A model generated the notes under the pieces. It was not told the origin of the DNA and searched no databases. It saw only the letters and a program-made list of their open reading frames with translations. Positions 44,195-55,469 of a DNA stretch of 64,000 nt are shown piece by piece. Every line of letters begins with the position of its first letter. The first letter of the stretch is position 1. Where the stretch lies: assembly GCF_008831285.2 (NCBI RefSeq), contig NC_045146.1, positions 3,562,001 to 3,626,000 of the forward strand, given 5' to 3'. This stretch comes from Nymphaea colorata. Taxonomy: Eukaryota > Streptophyta > Magnoliopsida > Nymphaeales > Nymphaeaceae. The position numbers were made by a program, and so were the translations under genes.

Positions 44195-47100
44195 TGCCCA
44201 GTTAAGCTAAAAACCGCTTACATTGCCACAGCTGGGAGTGGAAGTGAGCTACTGGTTAAGTCCAACTCTGTTGGAACTAAAACCGTAACTTAACTTATGG
44301 GGAACTAAAGGTTAAGTTAGCCTGGAGTATGTAAACTTCTTTTGACCTTGGAATGGATTGGAGGTGTAGAATTGAGCTGGAAATGAACCATTTATGAGGC
44401 AGTGGACCTCGCCGAGCTCGAATGAGCTAGATTGAGCTGGATTGAGTTAGGTTGGGTGCAGATGAGCTACAAATGATGTTTTGTCTAGCCGAAAATGAGT
44501 CCGAAACAATCCTAATTGTGGTTGAATTGCCCTTAATTGATTGTTGTCTAAAGTTTTGCTAGGAATGAGAGGCAAAAATGATAAAATGACCTTAACTAAG
44601 TGTTGCTATAGGGTTTGGATGTTTCACTAGGCTGGTGGTGGGTGATAACATGCAGTCGATATGAAACTCAAATCTAAATTCAAGCATGTTTATATTTTAG
44701 TAATGTCACAATCACATATATACGCATGTACGTAGGATTCAAATAGAGATACATCCATATTCAAGTGTCTTTGCAACTAATATTCATGCATAACTCTATA
44801 TGTAGAACCAAAGTAAATTGAATATCAGGACTTGACTATTATATTCTTTCTACAATGCAATGGTCCATATTTCCTCAATTGTCCATCACTTTAACAAGTC
44901 AACGACTTCATACAAGTGTACGCCACATGCATATATTATTTTAATTAAGTCATATCCAGATCCACTACTATGCAAACAGGTATAGATGAAATGAATTAGA
45001 TTCAGATCAAATTAGATTGAATCAAAACACGTGATATCCATATCTATATTTACAAGTTTATTTCAAGCGTTGCTTTATCTTCACAAAATTGTCAGTTATT
45101 CTGAATTCAATTTATAATAATAAAACACAAGAACTGAGTTTGGACTCATGTATGTTTAACTAACTAGTCAAGCTAAAGTTTGGATTCGTATATGAATCAA
45201 CTCTGTTCTTAATGATGAACAATTCCAAAATGCTTGCAATCTCAAACAAATCATATGTAGAGCCAAATATCTTTTACCAAAATATATTTTCCCACAATAA
45301 AATATCTATTTAAAAAAGCATATTCAATCCCCAAATATAGATAAATTTTAAGCAAGGGAAATCCATATTTAGATCCATTTACAACACCCAAGGTATTTAC
45401 TTTAAAATAGGTTAGCTCTAAATCTAAACATGTTCACAACAACCAAAAATACATAAAATTTCTAAACACATTGAACCCAATATGAAATTCTTTAAAAGCA
45501 ACTAAACATTTATCCTCAAACAAATGAATCTGCTTTGCAATCCTTTTATTGGAAAGTAGGTATTTAGAAACAAGAGGATTCAATCCAAAATTGATATAAT
45601 CATATTCAAAATTTATAATAATTATCATTTCTATGTTTGAAGCAGATCTGTAAGTAATAAATCCACAACAAAATATGAATTTCTAATTTAGTCTGAAATC
45701 AAACTTGGTCCATCTAAAAAATTGGCTCATTTCTACATGAGACTCTCGCTCCTGGTCTAGTGGACCCCCACCCTCCCCTTAGTAGTCTCAATTCTAATCC
45801 CATAAAAGTTAAGAACCAAGACAACTAATAACTTAACAACCCTCTTTATAAAAGCCCTTAAAGTTTTCTCACAATATTCAATTCGAGACTAAACTTTGAA
45901 AGTGAGGTGTTACAATCCACTTAAGACACACACATCCGCACATGTGGGCCCTCGGATCCAAGTGGTTGAACCTAACTCTAATACCATTGTAAAAACTCGG
46001 CCAACTCCTACATTGATCTCAAGCTTCTAGTCCAGCAGATCGGAGGCCTACCCACTAACCAGGAGCAGAGCGAGAATTTTTTTTAGGGGCAGACCAAATT
46101 TTCCAATGAACTTATCTGGACAAGGCCAAACAAAAGCATTTAGATTGAAAAAATATGATTTGCTAAGGTTAATTTATTTTCAACTTGTTTTTCACAAAAG
46201 CAAAGTTCAAATAGAAACCAATAGATACTTAAAGGATTATTGGTTGTAAGATTAGTTGAAATCGGATTTTAAATCAAATTCCATGTATTCTTGATGTTGC
46301 AAGTCTTATATATACTTAAGCATAGTTTATTTTGAAACTATAATATATCAGATCAACTTAAAAATGTAAATGTAAACATATGCTACATAGTGGAATTAAT
46401 CGGACTAGTTTCAAATCAAGTTTTAGTTGAAAATGATAACAAGTTTAAGTTTGGAATTGCTTCAATTATATAGGCAGAAACATTAAATATTTCCTGAAAT
46501 TCTAAATTAAACTGGAACACCTCTGTAATAGGCCCTATTAATGGAACTTTAAAATGGTAGGCAAGGTGAAAACCCTTCTCAAGGCTTTGATTATTTTTTA
46601 TTTGTATTCATGTGTCTCCCTTTTAGGTGCTTGAGAATAAAGAACCCTACAAGGTGTTTCATTGATGTGTTAACTTATTAAGAACCATGGCTGGTTAATG
46701 ACAAACGTCCCCAACCTTGATCAATGCATACACAAGCCTTGTATTTTCCATGCTAACATACAAAGCACAGCATAAAATACATTATATCCATCATTCTCAC
46801 AGTGGGAACTATAATCTAATAGCATGTTGTGAAGGAAATCACAAAATCATGGCATGCATGTATTTGATTTCATGTATTCAACCATACAGTGCTCATGCCA
46901 ACATCATACTAAAACATGTAGACACAAATTACATATTGGGATATAATGAACCCCAATAAACAACATGCACACTTTGAGATAATGTTGAATACATGGTATT
47001 AAATACCCGTGTCATAATGCTTGGTATTTAATATCAGGTACCTTTCAGGTGGAACAAAAGTTTTATCTTTCATATATAATTTCAGGTGAAACAAAAGTTT

Positions 47101-47234
47101 TATCTTCCATATATAATGCACTGTTTGATGATTTGGAACAACATTTTAGTTTCATATTTGTTTGTGCATATAACTAAAATTCCGCTTGTTTATGACAAGT
47201 ATTGAGATTTTATGCACGTTCCCTAAAGCCAAGC
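44195..47234. other. Gene-free stretch
   Basis: About 3 kb without recognised genes. 46066-46110 ('gcagagcgagaattttttttaggggcag') matches, inverted, a stretch near 51495-51520. 45900-46060 reads like part of an unknown repeat ('ctaataccattgtaaaaactcgg'). The rest is AT-rich. Confidence 0.35.
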
Positions 47235-47791
47235 TATTCTACTGTAGAGGCTGAACTTTATTCAAATTTTATGAAAAGTTTCAATAAGAAACAAATGTGT
47301 CAGGACTTTTTAACAGGTTCTAGAACTTTAGTACCAAAAATAAAGTTTCACCTAAATATGTGAAACTTTAAGCTCAGATAAAATTTTTTTACCATTGCTT
47401 TTCAGTGATGTTTGTATATCAAGATGTGCATCACAAAAGAAAACTTCTATGTAGAAACAAACGTGCAACTAAAATCCTTGGAGCAAATGTTCTAAGTCAC
47501 TACAAAAAATGGTGTATATGGGACCTGGAAATTTTATCCCACCTAAAAGTCACCGAATGTTAAGTACCCAGTTATTTTAATCTCATATTTTCAAATGTTA
47601 CCTAACAAGTGAAATGGAATGGGCAAAAAAATTTGCCCAACATTAAAGTTCCACCTATTTAGGTGAAACTTTGATGCTAGAACTAAAATTCCAGAACCAC
47701 CTAAAAACTCTTGGCACAGTTGTTCCATGTCTGTTTATTGCTGGATCTTTTCATGAAATTTGAATTAAAATTCTACTTCTACAATAGAATA
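47235..47791. mobile_element. MITE with long inverted-repeat arms
   Basis: The left arm (47235-47370) and right arm (47655-47791) are inverted copies over about 130 bp. Both contain 'tattcta-tgtaga', 'tt-attcaaattt-atgaaaag', 'ctttttaa/agtttttagg', 'ggttct-gaa-tttag' and 'aaagtttcacctaaata'. The transcript would fold into a long imperfect hairpin. A one-arm relative lies at 10575-10780. Target duplications were not resolved. Confidence 0.65.
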
Positions 47792-48122
47792 TAAACTCAT
47801 GCAAGTATATGATCAACATGCACATGCTTAGTGCTCATACATTGAAATAAATAGGCTAGTAATAAATAAAGACAACCGTACCTAGCCGATGTGCACAGCC
47901 CTCAAAACTCATAAACTAGCCAATGCACACAGCCTTCAAGACTAGCAGAGTAGCAAGGAGGGAGAAACCGAGAAAAAGAAAGGAAGAGAAGCTCGCATAA
48001 TGATGATGGTAGAAGAGGATTATGGGGCTTCAAAAGGTGTTGCGAGATGGTTTTCCCACTACCGTCGGATTCCTTCTTTATGAAATAGTAGCTAAAATGG
48101 GGGCGAAGAAACCATTTACTAA

Positions 48123-48425
48123 AAATGATGGTGTCCTTGTTGGCTGGTTGAACAACGATTGACATAAGGAATGCCTCCAACAGGAAGAGCAACCCTTTGT
48201 GGGAGAACTGGAAGTGGAAGAACAATATCTTCTCTTCCCCGAACTATGAGCAGTTTTCTTCTAGCATCACCCACGAGCACAAATTTCACCCCAGCGCCTG
48301 CAACATCTTTTCCTTCTAGTTTATCAACTGAATGTGAATCAGTCCTTGCTTAGTGCTTGAGCTTCCTTTCCTGGAAGAGCATCATCGCTGAGTTTCTTAC
48401 CGAGATACTCTTCAAGCATCAAAGT
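48123..48425 (-). pseudogene. Unassigned coding-like segment next to the LINE
   Basis: On the minus strand, an ATG near 48420 opens 'MLEEYLGKKLSDDALPGKEA'. After a one-base frame change near 48345, a further 60 codons or so stay open, with 'SVDKLEGKDVAGAGVKFVLV', 'GDARRKLLIVRGREDIVLPL' and 'PQRVALPVGGIPYV', then TAG. The composition is protein-like and unlike the AT-driven frames nearby, but I do not recognise the family. It may be the next part of the LINE in badly decayed form, a captured piece of a host gene, or chance. Confidence 0.3.
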
Positions 48426-48987
48426 TCAAACGCATATGCCTGTATTAGGTATACCATCCAGGCTTGCTCCACCTTCTCCATCCAAAATAAATGATTCGCC
48501 TTTCTTATTTCTTCCATCCTTATTGGAGCAGCAAACTATTCATTTTCATTATTTGTGACCTTCAACCGATCAAAAATGCCATCAACAAGCAAACCATCTA
48601 TTTTGTGCGCATGAAGAAAATTCTCCAAATAGACACTTGCAGCCTCCAAAATGTCTCTACTCTTAATATAATAGCTATTCACCACCAAGGAGACTATTGG
48701 ATTTGTCTTCTCTTTATTCTTTGCTATGTAGTTTGAAAAAATTTTGTGCTTCAGCTCCCTGTAACCAACTTTTCTTTCAATTTGTTTTGCCAAATCACTT
48801 CCTCATTATGTAAAACCTTTTGGCCTCCACACACCTTCTATGTCCATTTCAACCTCCTCCTCAGCAAACTCTAGGCTCTTTCATTTGTCATGTTAACATC
48901 TCTCTTGAAGTGCGCAGGGTTCTAGAAGCCACTTTATCTCATTGAATTCAATTTTTCATATTGTAAAAAAATTAGAATTGATATTTT

Positions 48988-49233
48988 TGTTGTAACAACC
49001 TTGCTGACCTGTAAAGGTCTTTCTGTAATTTGCCATTCGGTTAGGCTGTTTGCCTCTGCCAAGGCCACCTCTTGTATATATAGGTTATAATTCTTTTGTA
49101 ATAAAGAAGACGAGAGAAACAGATATCTCTCTGTTCAGAGCTCTGCCTTCTCTGTTTTTTGGTGTGATGCTTTTATTTCTTCTTATCATCTGTATCTACT
49201 GCTATGTTCTTATTACAGAGTAATTCTGCAACA
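48988..49233 (+). repeat. Solo LTR candidate inside the LINE
   Basis: 246 bp starting TGTTGTAACA and ending TGCAACA, giving a TGTTG/CAACA inverted terminus. It has a TATA-like 'tgtatatataggtt' (49073-49086), a following 'aataaag' and a pyrimidine-rich 3' half, the layout of a small copia LTR. LINE coding pieces lie on both sides, so it is a later insertion. No five-base target duplication is seen (ATTTT versus GAACC), which lowers confidence. Confidence 0.5.
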
Positions 49234-49459
49234 GAACCACATACATCTCACTGTCGCTCCTTCCTTTTTTACATGTCAAGCCAAAAGACTGCTTGTTCCA
49301 TATTCTCAACTTATTCTTGAGCCCATTTAACTTCCTCGCCAGTTGGAGCATGAGCAGCCCTTCATTTGTCTGGCCTCATGAACTATCATCCAAGGTTTAG
49401 AAAATTTGAAATGCCTCTTATTGTTGTCAGTGTCACTGCGACACCATTGCATCAATCTT

Positions 49460-49591
49460 CACTACAAGAACTGTAACATACAGTAACGTCTTAGCCTACG
49501 TGACCATAAGTCTTCGTCGTAGAGTTTGTAACGGACATGATGCATTGTGAGGGACATGAGTTCGTTAGTGGATGTCTTTTTCCTTGTAGTG
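49460..49591. mobile_element. CACTA-type MITE, 132 bp
   Basis: It begins CACTACAAGAA and ends TTCCTTGTAGTG, inverted CACTA termini. A perfect 3-bp target duplication CTT lies on both sides (49457-49459 and 49592-49594), as the En/Spm superfamily produces. The interior has CG-rich phrases ('aacgtcttagcctacgtgacc', 'cttcgtcgtag') and no coding. It sits within the LINE fragment and is younger than it. Confidence 0.8.
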
Positions 49592-50264
49592 CTTACACTT
49601 ACTACCAGTCTGATCTTTTAAGCTGACTTGTAAAGGCTCAATCAATTTTACACTGGATTAAGTCCACATCATGCCTTCTATTAGGTAAGTAAAACAACAA
49701 TAAGGACCAGTAATCTCCCATTGACCACAAGCATCCATGAAGAGTCTAAAGGTCCTGCAGATGGAAAATTTGGAAGAGACCCTGCTTTATCCGAGGTCTT
49801 CCGAGTAGTGTTGAGGTCTCCTATTATAACTGTTGGAACCACCTCCCTAGCTAGATCATCTTCTAGCTCTAAAATACAACATGATCTAAAATTCATCTCA
49901 TTAAGTAGGCATACTCCAACCACTCTTATTCTCCTATTGAAATGCTTAGAGAAAAGCTACCCATTGGCCACCAACAAATCATTCTCCATTCCTCAACCTA
50001 CACTCTTGATTGACCTCACAAGTGAAATGAGGTCAGGGCAAGCATCCGTCCTATCCTGCCCTTGCATTCCAGCTTATGAACTTCCACACTTTCTCCTTTG
50101 CCCATTCTTGCCCCCAGACACTTGGAACTCTCCTTGTCTTCCTCATTCTCTCTGTACCTGGCTTGAAATGGCAGCATCTCAAACTAAGTCCTATTTTCTT
50201 TTGCCTTATTTTTCCTTCTTTTCCTATTCACTGTAGTTCAACCCCTCATAACCCACATTTGTGC

Positions 50265-50340
50265 CGGGGCCTATAGTATAGCTGGTTGGATTGACAGAGA
50301 AGTGAAAAGCTGGTGATTAATTTGATTCTCATAGGTGTTA
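50265..50340 (+). mobile_element. SINE-like tRNA-derived unit, copy 2
   Basis: 'TATAGCTGGTTGGATTGACA' starting at 50277 contains the A-box-like TAGCTGGTTGG (50279-50289). TTTGATTCTC (50321-50330) is the B-box-like part. It aligns along its whole length with copy 1 at 31510. The 3' extent is unclear. Confidence 0.45.
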
Positions 50341-52595
50341 TTCCACTAAACTACAAATGATGGGTGTGCAACACATAGTTGACAAAGTGTTCCACACTCT
50401 CGACCTAGGTCGAGAAGCAGCCCTACACTCTGAAGGTAGGGAAAAAGGGAACACTACATGAACGAGTACAAGTTTCTTAAAAATATGAGTGCAAACAAGA
50501 TTCATATGCACTGTTCAACATCTTAACCTACTCTAAATTTGAGTCAATGTCCAAAATAATTTTTGGAACTCGAGTTTGTGCAACCAATGTTGTCAATGTG
50601 GATATCGGTGCCATATTAGTTTACTTAGGGACATACCATATCGGTCGATATGCATCTTCTTGTATTGGCCTTTTTATCATATTTTGTAATTTAAACAATT
50701 TAAAATTTTTATAATTTTGAAAACATAAATAGTTGTAGTAGCCATGCATCCAACCAATATTAACAACACATGTTAGAAACATCTGGCCACTTGATCATAC
50801 TATTTAAGTGTTACCCATTTGATAGCTAGAAAACATATTCTAGAAGATGAATTTTATTTATTGCTTTCAAAAATTGGCCCCGACCAATGCAGCAAAAAAA
50901 ATTTGCTTGCTAGGCTCCAAGCAAGGACTTTTATCTTCCCCACAGAAAAAAAAAACTAATAAAATTTCTTTCCATTAGGGCATGTTTTTATACCAATGTC
51001 TCTCGCAGCAGCAGCCAGAGCTTCCCATCCCTCCTCCTCCATCTTCAACCAAGCCTTTGCTAGTGGCAAGTAGAGTGGGAACGAACCACCAACAATGTAA
51101 AGTTCCTTGCACCATGTACACACAATAAACAACTGATAGAAGAAAGTGAGATTATCTAGAATAAAAAGGGTTGGTCAGGATCTTATGGGGTTTGCTTTGG
51201 GATTCTTTTCACACTTCTATAAAACTCTCATGTTGGAATATGTACATCATCAAAGAAAGATGTGTGTTGGGCCTTTAATAGTGAACCACTGGTTTCCATT
51301 TGCCGAAGCTTTTCAGTTATAGGGCCATCATGAATAGTACGTTGCCATTACTTTTGTCAACCATTAGGGGCTTTTTTTTTTTAAATTTACATGTAAATTT
51401 TAGAAAATTTCACTTGTTTTATATAAAAATTTTGAAAAATGATATTTCTACCATTGTCAAAACTTAGAAACTTTAATTTGGCTCACCTCATGAAAATTTC
51501 TCGCTCTGCCCCTATTATGGGGTTCCATGATTCTTTCCTACTTTTTGGAACAATTTCGCTAGATAGTAATAATTTGTCTCTGGTTCCAAACAACCTCTTA
51601 ATGAATATTGTAGGGAGCTCTCCTCTATTATGAGGTCGTGGGTCTGGCTCAATCTCTTCTATTTTACCATGAGGCTGCAAGATTGTTTCCACTATTATGA
51701 GATTTCTTCGAAAACAGTTATATGTTTTCCACACATTTGGTTTTCCTACACAATTTAAATATTTATTCAAATGAAGATCTATTATGAGTTTCCCATATCA
51801 TGTTTCTCAATTGTGACTTGCTTAAAAGTTCCTTAGCCCTGTTTTTGCAGACTAATTTATTAAATAAATAACGGGGAATTCATTTGACCAGCAACTATAT
51901 CAGCAGTCGAATTATGTATTATTCTTACTTTCAAATACTTAAATATTCTTTTAGGTGCTTGCAAATCCGGCCATCCGACATTTTTTTAGTATCAATCAAC
52001 AAGAGCAACTGAAAAATCTATGTCCAGTCTTATACATGTCATATCGTATTATGTTATATTTCAAAAAATTTGAGCAGATTGTATATGTAACTTGTTATTC
52101 TTCAACAAACAGATTAATGATATATAAAATAAGACAAATGTGGATGCAAAACGCAAAAGGTTCCGAATTTAAATGCTGCATGAACATGATACAAAAAAAA
52201 TATCCAGATCCAAATGAAAATTTCTAGTTCTCTTAAAGCAACGCCATAATGAATAATTTTTATACCAACCGTGTTTTCACAGACTGCGCTCCATCATCTG
52301 TAGAGTCTCATTTGTAGTTTTTGCTCATCAAAATGATTGAACTGAGTGATGTATAGAAAACCTTTTTGCAGCTTGTATAACATAAAAATGAGGAAGGATA
52401 AACAGGGATATTTCACCAACAAATAAAGTTTTCAAAAAACGAAATTTGCAGAAAACAGGTCACGAACATCTTTCTAAAATTTTTGAGAAATAAAATCTCG
52501 GGGTCAGGAAGTAATAAACTTTAACACTGTTTCCGAATAATTATTAAATTTACCGGGGTAAATTCATAATTTTTTGAAAAAGGTATAAATAATTT
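50341..52595. other. Gene-free stretch
   Basis: No gene was recognised. 50590-50680 has 'gatatcggtgcc ... catatcggtcgatatgc', faintly like the hAT-type ends at 54669. 51440-51520 shares the 'gcagagcgagaaatttt' motif (minus strand) with 46066. The rest is AT-rich. Confidence 0.35.
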
Positions 52596-52599
52596 TTTG

Positions 52600-53020
52600 T
52601 TCGGCGTGTTTTTCCTGTTTCTCTCCCCGCGTTTTCTCCTGCTCTTGCGATTTGTGTTTGAGGGTTTGAGTGTCTTGGAGTCGGTCGCCAAGTCCGTCCG
52701 GCCAGCTGGGGCGACCGACGAGTTGCGACGGCAAGCCAGAGCGCCGGGTAGAAGCACAGGTTTTCCCCCCTCTTTATTCTCATTTCTTCTATGTTTTTTT
52801 TTTCTTTTTCGCTTTTTCCTTCCTTAGGGTTCCGGCTACCGGTGGGCCTCAGGGCGCCGGAGAGATAGCAGTAGAAAGGAAGCGCACGGAAAACACCCAA
52901 AAAATATCTGCCAACGGCAGGCCTCCGCCGGCAGAATGAAAAAACAGGGTGTCATTCCCTCCCTTCTTCTTTCAGGTTTTCCGTGAGAGGAAAGGCTCCC
53001 GGATCTTCCTGCGACGTCAG
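52600..53020. other. GC-rich island, unassigned
   Basis: A sharp rise in GC and CpG inside AT-rich DNA ('tccgtccggccagctggggcg', 'gggcgccggagagatag'), with overlapping short frames on both strands and no motif. A T-rich tract ending CCTTAG (52782-52827) could be an intron 3' end on the plus strand. It could be a gene 5' region, or the leader of a retroelement. There is not enough to decide. Confidence 0.35.
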
Positions 53021-54072
53021 CAGCGGTATTTTATGAGCAGAAACATAGAAAACAACCGCAAAAAAACTTCAGAGTAAAAAAAAAAAGGTCTTCAATTCTC
53101 TTCTCCCATTCTTTTCCTACATTTTTTTTTAAAATTTTATGTTATCCTCGTGTTTCTTATAATTTCTTCCGTGGACTGCCGAAGATTTGCAAAATTCCTC
53201 CAGTGTCCACCAGATGCAGATACTCCCTTGCAAAGATCAATTCTGTTTTTTTGTTTTTCTCGTTTAGTGTCTGTTTTTTTCTCTTAAAAATGTTCCAGTT
53301 ACTGAATCGACGAATCAGATTTTGTAGTTTCTGTAACAAACAAATTAAAGAACTCATACATATAGTCTCTAATATTTAATCTGTCAAGACAAGTAATAAA
53401 CAGGGCATTCTAGCATACTAGCAATGAAGGATAGTGTCTAAATTGCGTATGAAAAATAAATGCTACTTCAGAGGCAGGAGTATAATTTTTAAATTTTCAT
53501 CATGCATGCATGTCCATTATATATATATATATAAAGAAACTTGTCCTTTCCTATTGTTCACATGTCATCTAGCATGTCTTCAATTGTACCTAATTAATAG
53601 GCACAGTAGGATTCATGCGTACAAAGAATCAATCATATATGTGATTTAACAAGGCATGTTAACACTTAACCGAATTTATTAGTCTTGAATTTAATATCTA
53701 TGTTTGCACTTGGTGTCATTTTGTTGTGGCTCCTAGTTTCAGTATTTAAGTGGAACAATTATCTAAATGCTAAAGAGTAAATTTGAGAGTGTAGGGAAAA
53801 CAAACTCGCATATGTAATCTCAGAAGCCTATTTTGACTCATCGATTTGGAGTTTTTTGATTCTCGCAGATTTAATAACCGTGGTGCTTGTACACAAATAT
53901 TGTGAGAAATGCGTCCTGCAGGTGAAATAGTTGCCGACTTGTACATGAGGGATATTAATTTACTAGAAGACAATAGCAACCCGACGGTGTTTATCAACCT
54001 TGAACCTGAATTGCGAGTGTCTTGGTTGATTCTTAAACTCAAAGGGCATTAGGTGAGATTTCAGTGCTTTTT
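53021..54072. other. Gene-free stretch
   Basis: AT-rich. The minus-strand frame at 53770-54042 lacks motifs. Nothing else was seen. Confidence 0.35.
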
Positions 54073-54188
54073 TTCTAACTAATTATTTTATGACTAATGG
54101 AGATTTAAGTGCTTCTTTTTAGTGATTATTTTCTAACTAATTATTTTATGACTAATGGAGATTTAAGTGCTTCTTTTTAGTGATTATT
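54073..54188. repeat. Perfect two-copy tandem duplication, 58 bp
   Basis: 54073-54130 and 54131-54188 appear identical, both starting TTCTAACTAATTATTTTATG and ending 'tttttagtgattatt'. Very recent, or possibly an assembly artefact. Confidence 0.9.
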
Positions 54189-54668
54189 GTATATAGTAGA
54201 ATAGGCTTGAGAACATTTAAATGCTTGTTAGTGTTTCATTTATGTTTAGATTTATGTGGAATAGATTTGTGAGCAATTGCCCAAACCTTAAAAAGTTTTG
54301 CAATCAAAATCCTTAGTCAGGCATGCAAAGTAGGTGGATATGAATGAAATTAGAGCATATTCTAAGATATCTATACTAAACAAAGTAGAACATAAAAGCT
54401 TGAATGATTTTATGTTCGATAAAACATGTGATTGACACAAAAGTAACAAGCCAATGTAGACGTGCCTTACTTGTATAATTGGACATATTAATTTGCATTT
54501 GCTTTGTAATATATATTAAACAAATTTTCTCTTATTTATTTTCGACAACTAAAAGAACTTCAACAAGAGAACACAAGTTCTTAGCTGCCACATGGACACT
54601 TCTTGAAGAGGGCTATACTCATGCCTACACAACTCGACATGAGTGCGGGTATGTGATGTGGCTTGCAC

Positions 54669-55461
54669 CAGTGTTATCCGTATCGCACTATACGGCCCCG
54701 TATCGTGCGATAGTGCGATACGTATCGTATAGGTTTGGAAAACCTATACAATATGCCTACGATACACGATATGCTTGTATATCGTAGGCGTATCGGCTGT
54801 ATCGTGCGATATGAGGGCCGTATCATATGATACGCCCCGTACACCCCCGCATCATACGAGACAGAGATAAAATTTTTTTTTTTGGTTTTTTACAAAAAAA
54901 AAAACTTTTTTGTCCCTCTTTCTAAACATGTCTAAAAGTTGTCAGAGGGGAAAGTTTTACTAGTTTTTCTACAAAAATCACCCAATTATGTGATAAATCG
55001 TCGATTTAGAGGAGAACGTGCTTGTCGATAAGAAGTTTTACTCATGGCCCATGGGGATGATGGGAACTTGATTGATGATAATTATAATATATTATTTGTT
55101 GCAAACTTGTAATGTAATCTAAAACACTTTAAAGTTTAAACTTTAAAGTTCTAATGGATGTTTATTATGTTGTTATGAATTTCTTATTTGTCATTTCTAA
55201 ATGTTCAGTGTTGTTAATATATTATGGCTTATGAATGATGTGATGAGTTTTTTTTTAATATATATAAAACATGACTTTTTTAATTGATTTTTTGCTTTTC
55301 CTGATTTTAACGATTTTTTTTCTATTTTTTCTAATTTTTAAATATTTTTATGAATTAAAAAATTAATTTACAATACGTTACGCTACGTTTACGATACGTT
55401 ACAATATAGTGTATAGGTCGGCCCGACCGATACACGATATGCTACGCCTTTTATAACATTG
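54669..55461. mobile_element. hAT-like MITE with GTATCG-rich ends
   Basis: 793 bp. The termini are CAGTGTTATCC and, reverse-complemented from the right, CAATGTTATAA. The 8-bp flanks GCTTGCAC (54661-54668) and GCTTGGAC (55462-55469) match at 7 of 8. Both subterminal regions are packed with GTATCG/CGATAC words in both orientations, and the middle is AT-rich and non-coding. Terminal CA(G/A)TG, 8-bp duplications and repeated subterminal motifs are hallmarks of non-autonomous hAT elements. Confidence 0.75.
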
Positions 55462-55469
55462 GCTTGGAC

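Larger units (their letters stand above)
48426..50100 (-). mobile_element. Decayed LINE (L1-type) ORF2 fragment
   Basis: Read on the minus strand, ordered pieces of L1-type ORF2 are visible despite stops and frameshifts. KFISWNAR at about 50063-50083 is the endonuclease start. 'VPTVIIGDLNTTRKTSDKAG' (about 49790-49845) is the endonuclease G-D-x-N region, and 'FMDACGQWEI' follows. 'ARKLNGLKNKLRIWNKQSFG' lies near 49285-49345. Then come 'KNKEKTNPIVSLVVNSYYIK' with 'SRDILEAASVYLENF' (48590-48720) and 'MEEIRKA' followed by 'LDGEGGASLDGIP' (48440-48520), matching the linker and first RT block (KAPGPDG in the family). The RT catalytic centre is absent. A solo-LTR candidate and a CACTA MITE interrupt it. 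Confidence 0.65.

Noticed and set aside
47502-47516. CACTACAAAAAATGG, a CACTA-like terminus
   Set aside because: No inverted partner or 3-bp duplication was found; it lies in the middle of the inverted-repeat MITE.
50590-50690. GATATCGG-type words resembling the hAT-like MITE ends at 54669
   Set aside because: Only a few words and no termini or target duplication; similarity too weak to call.
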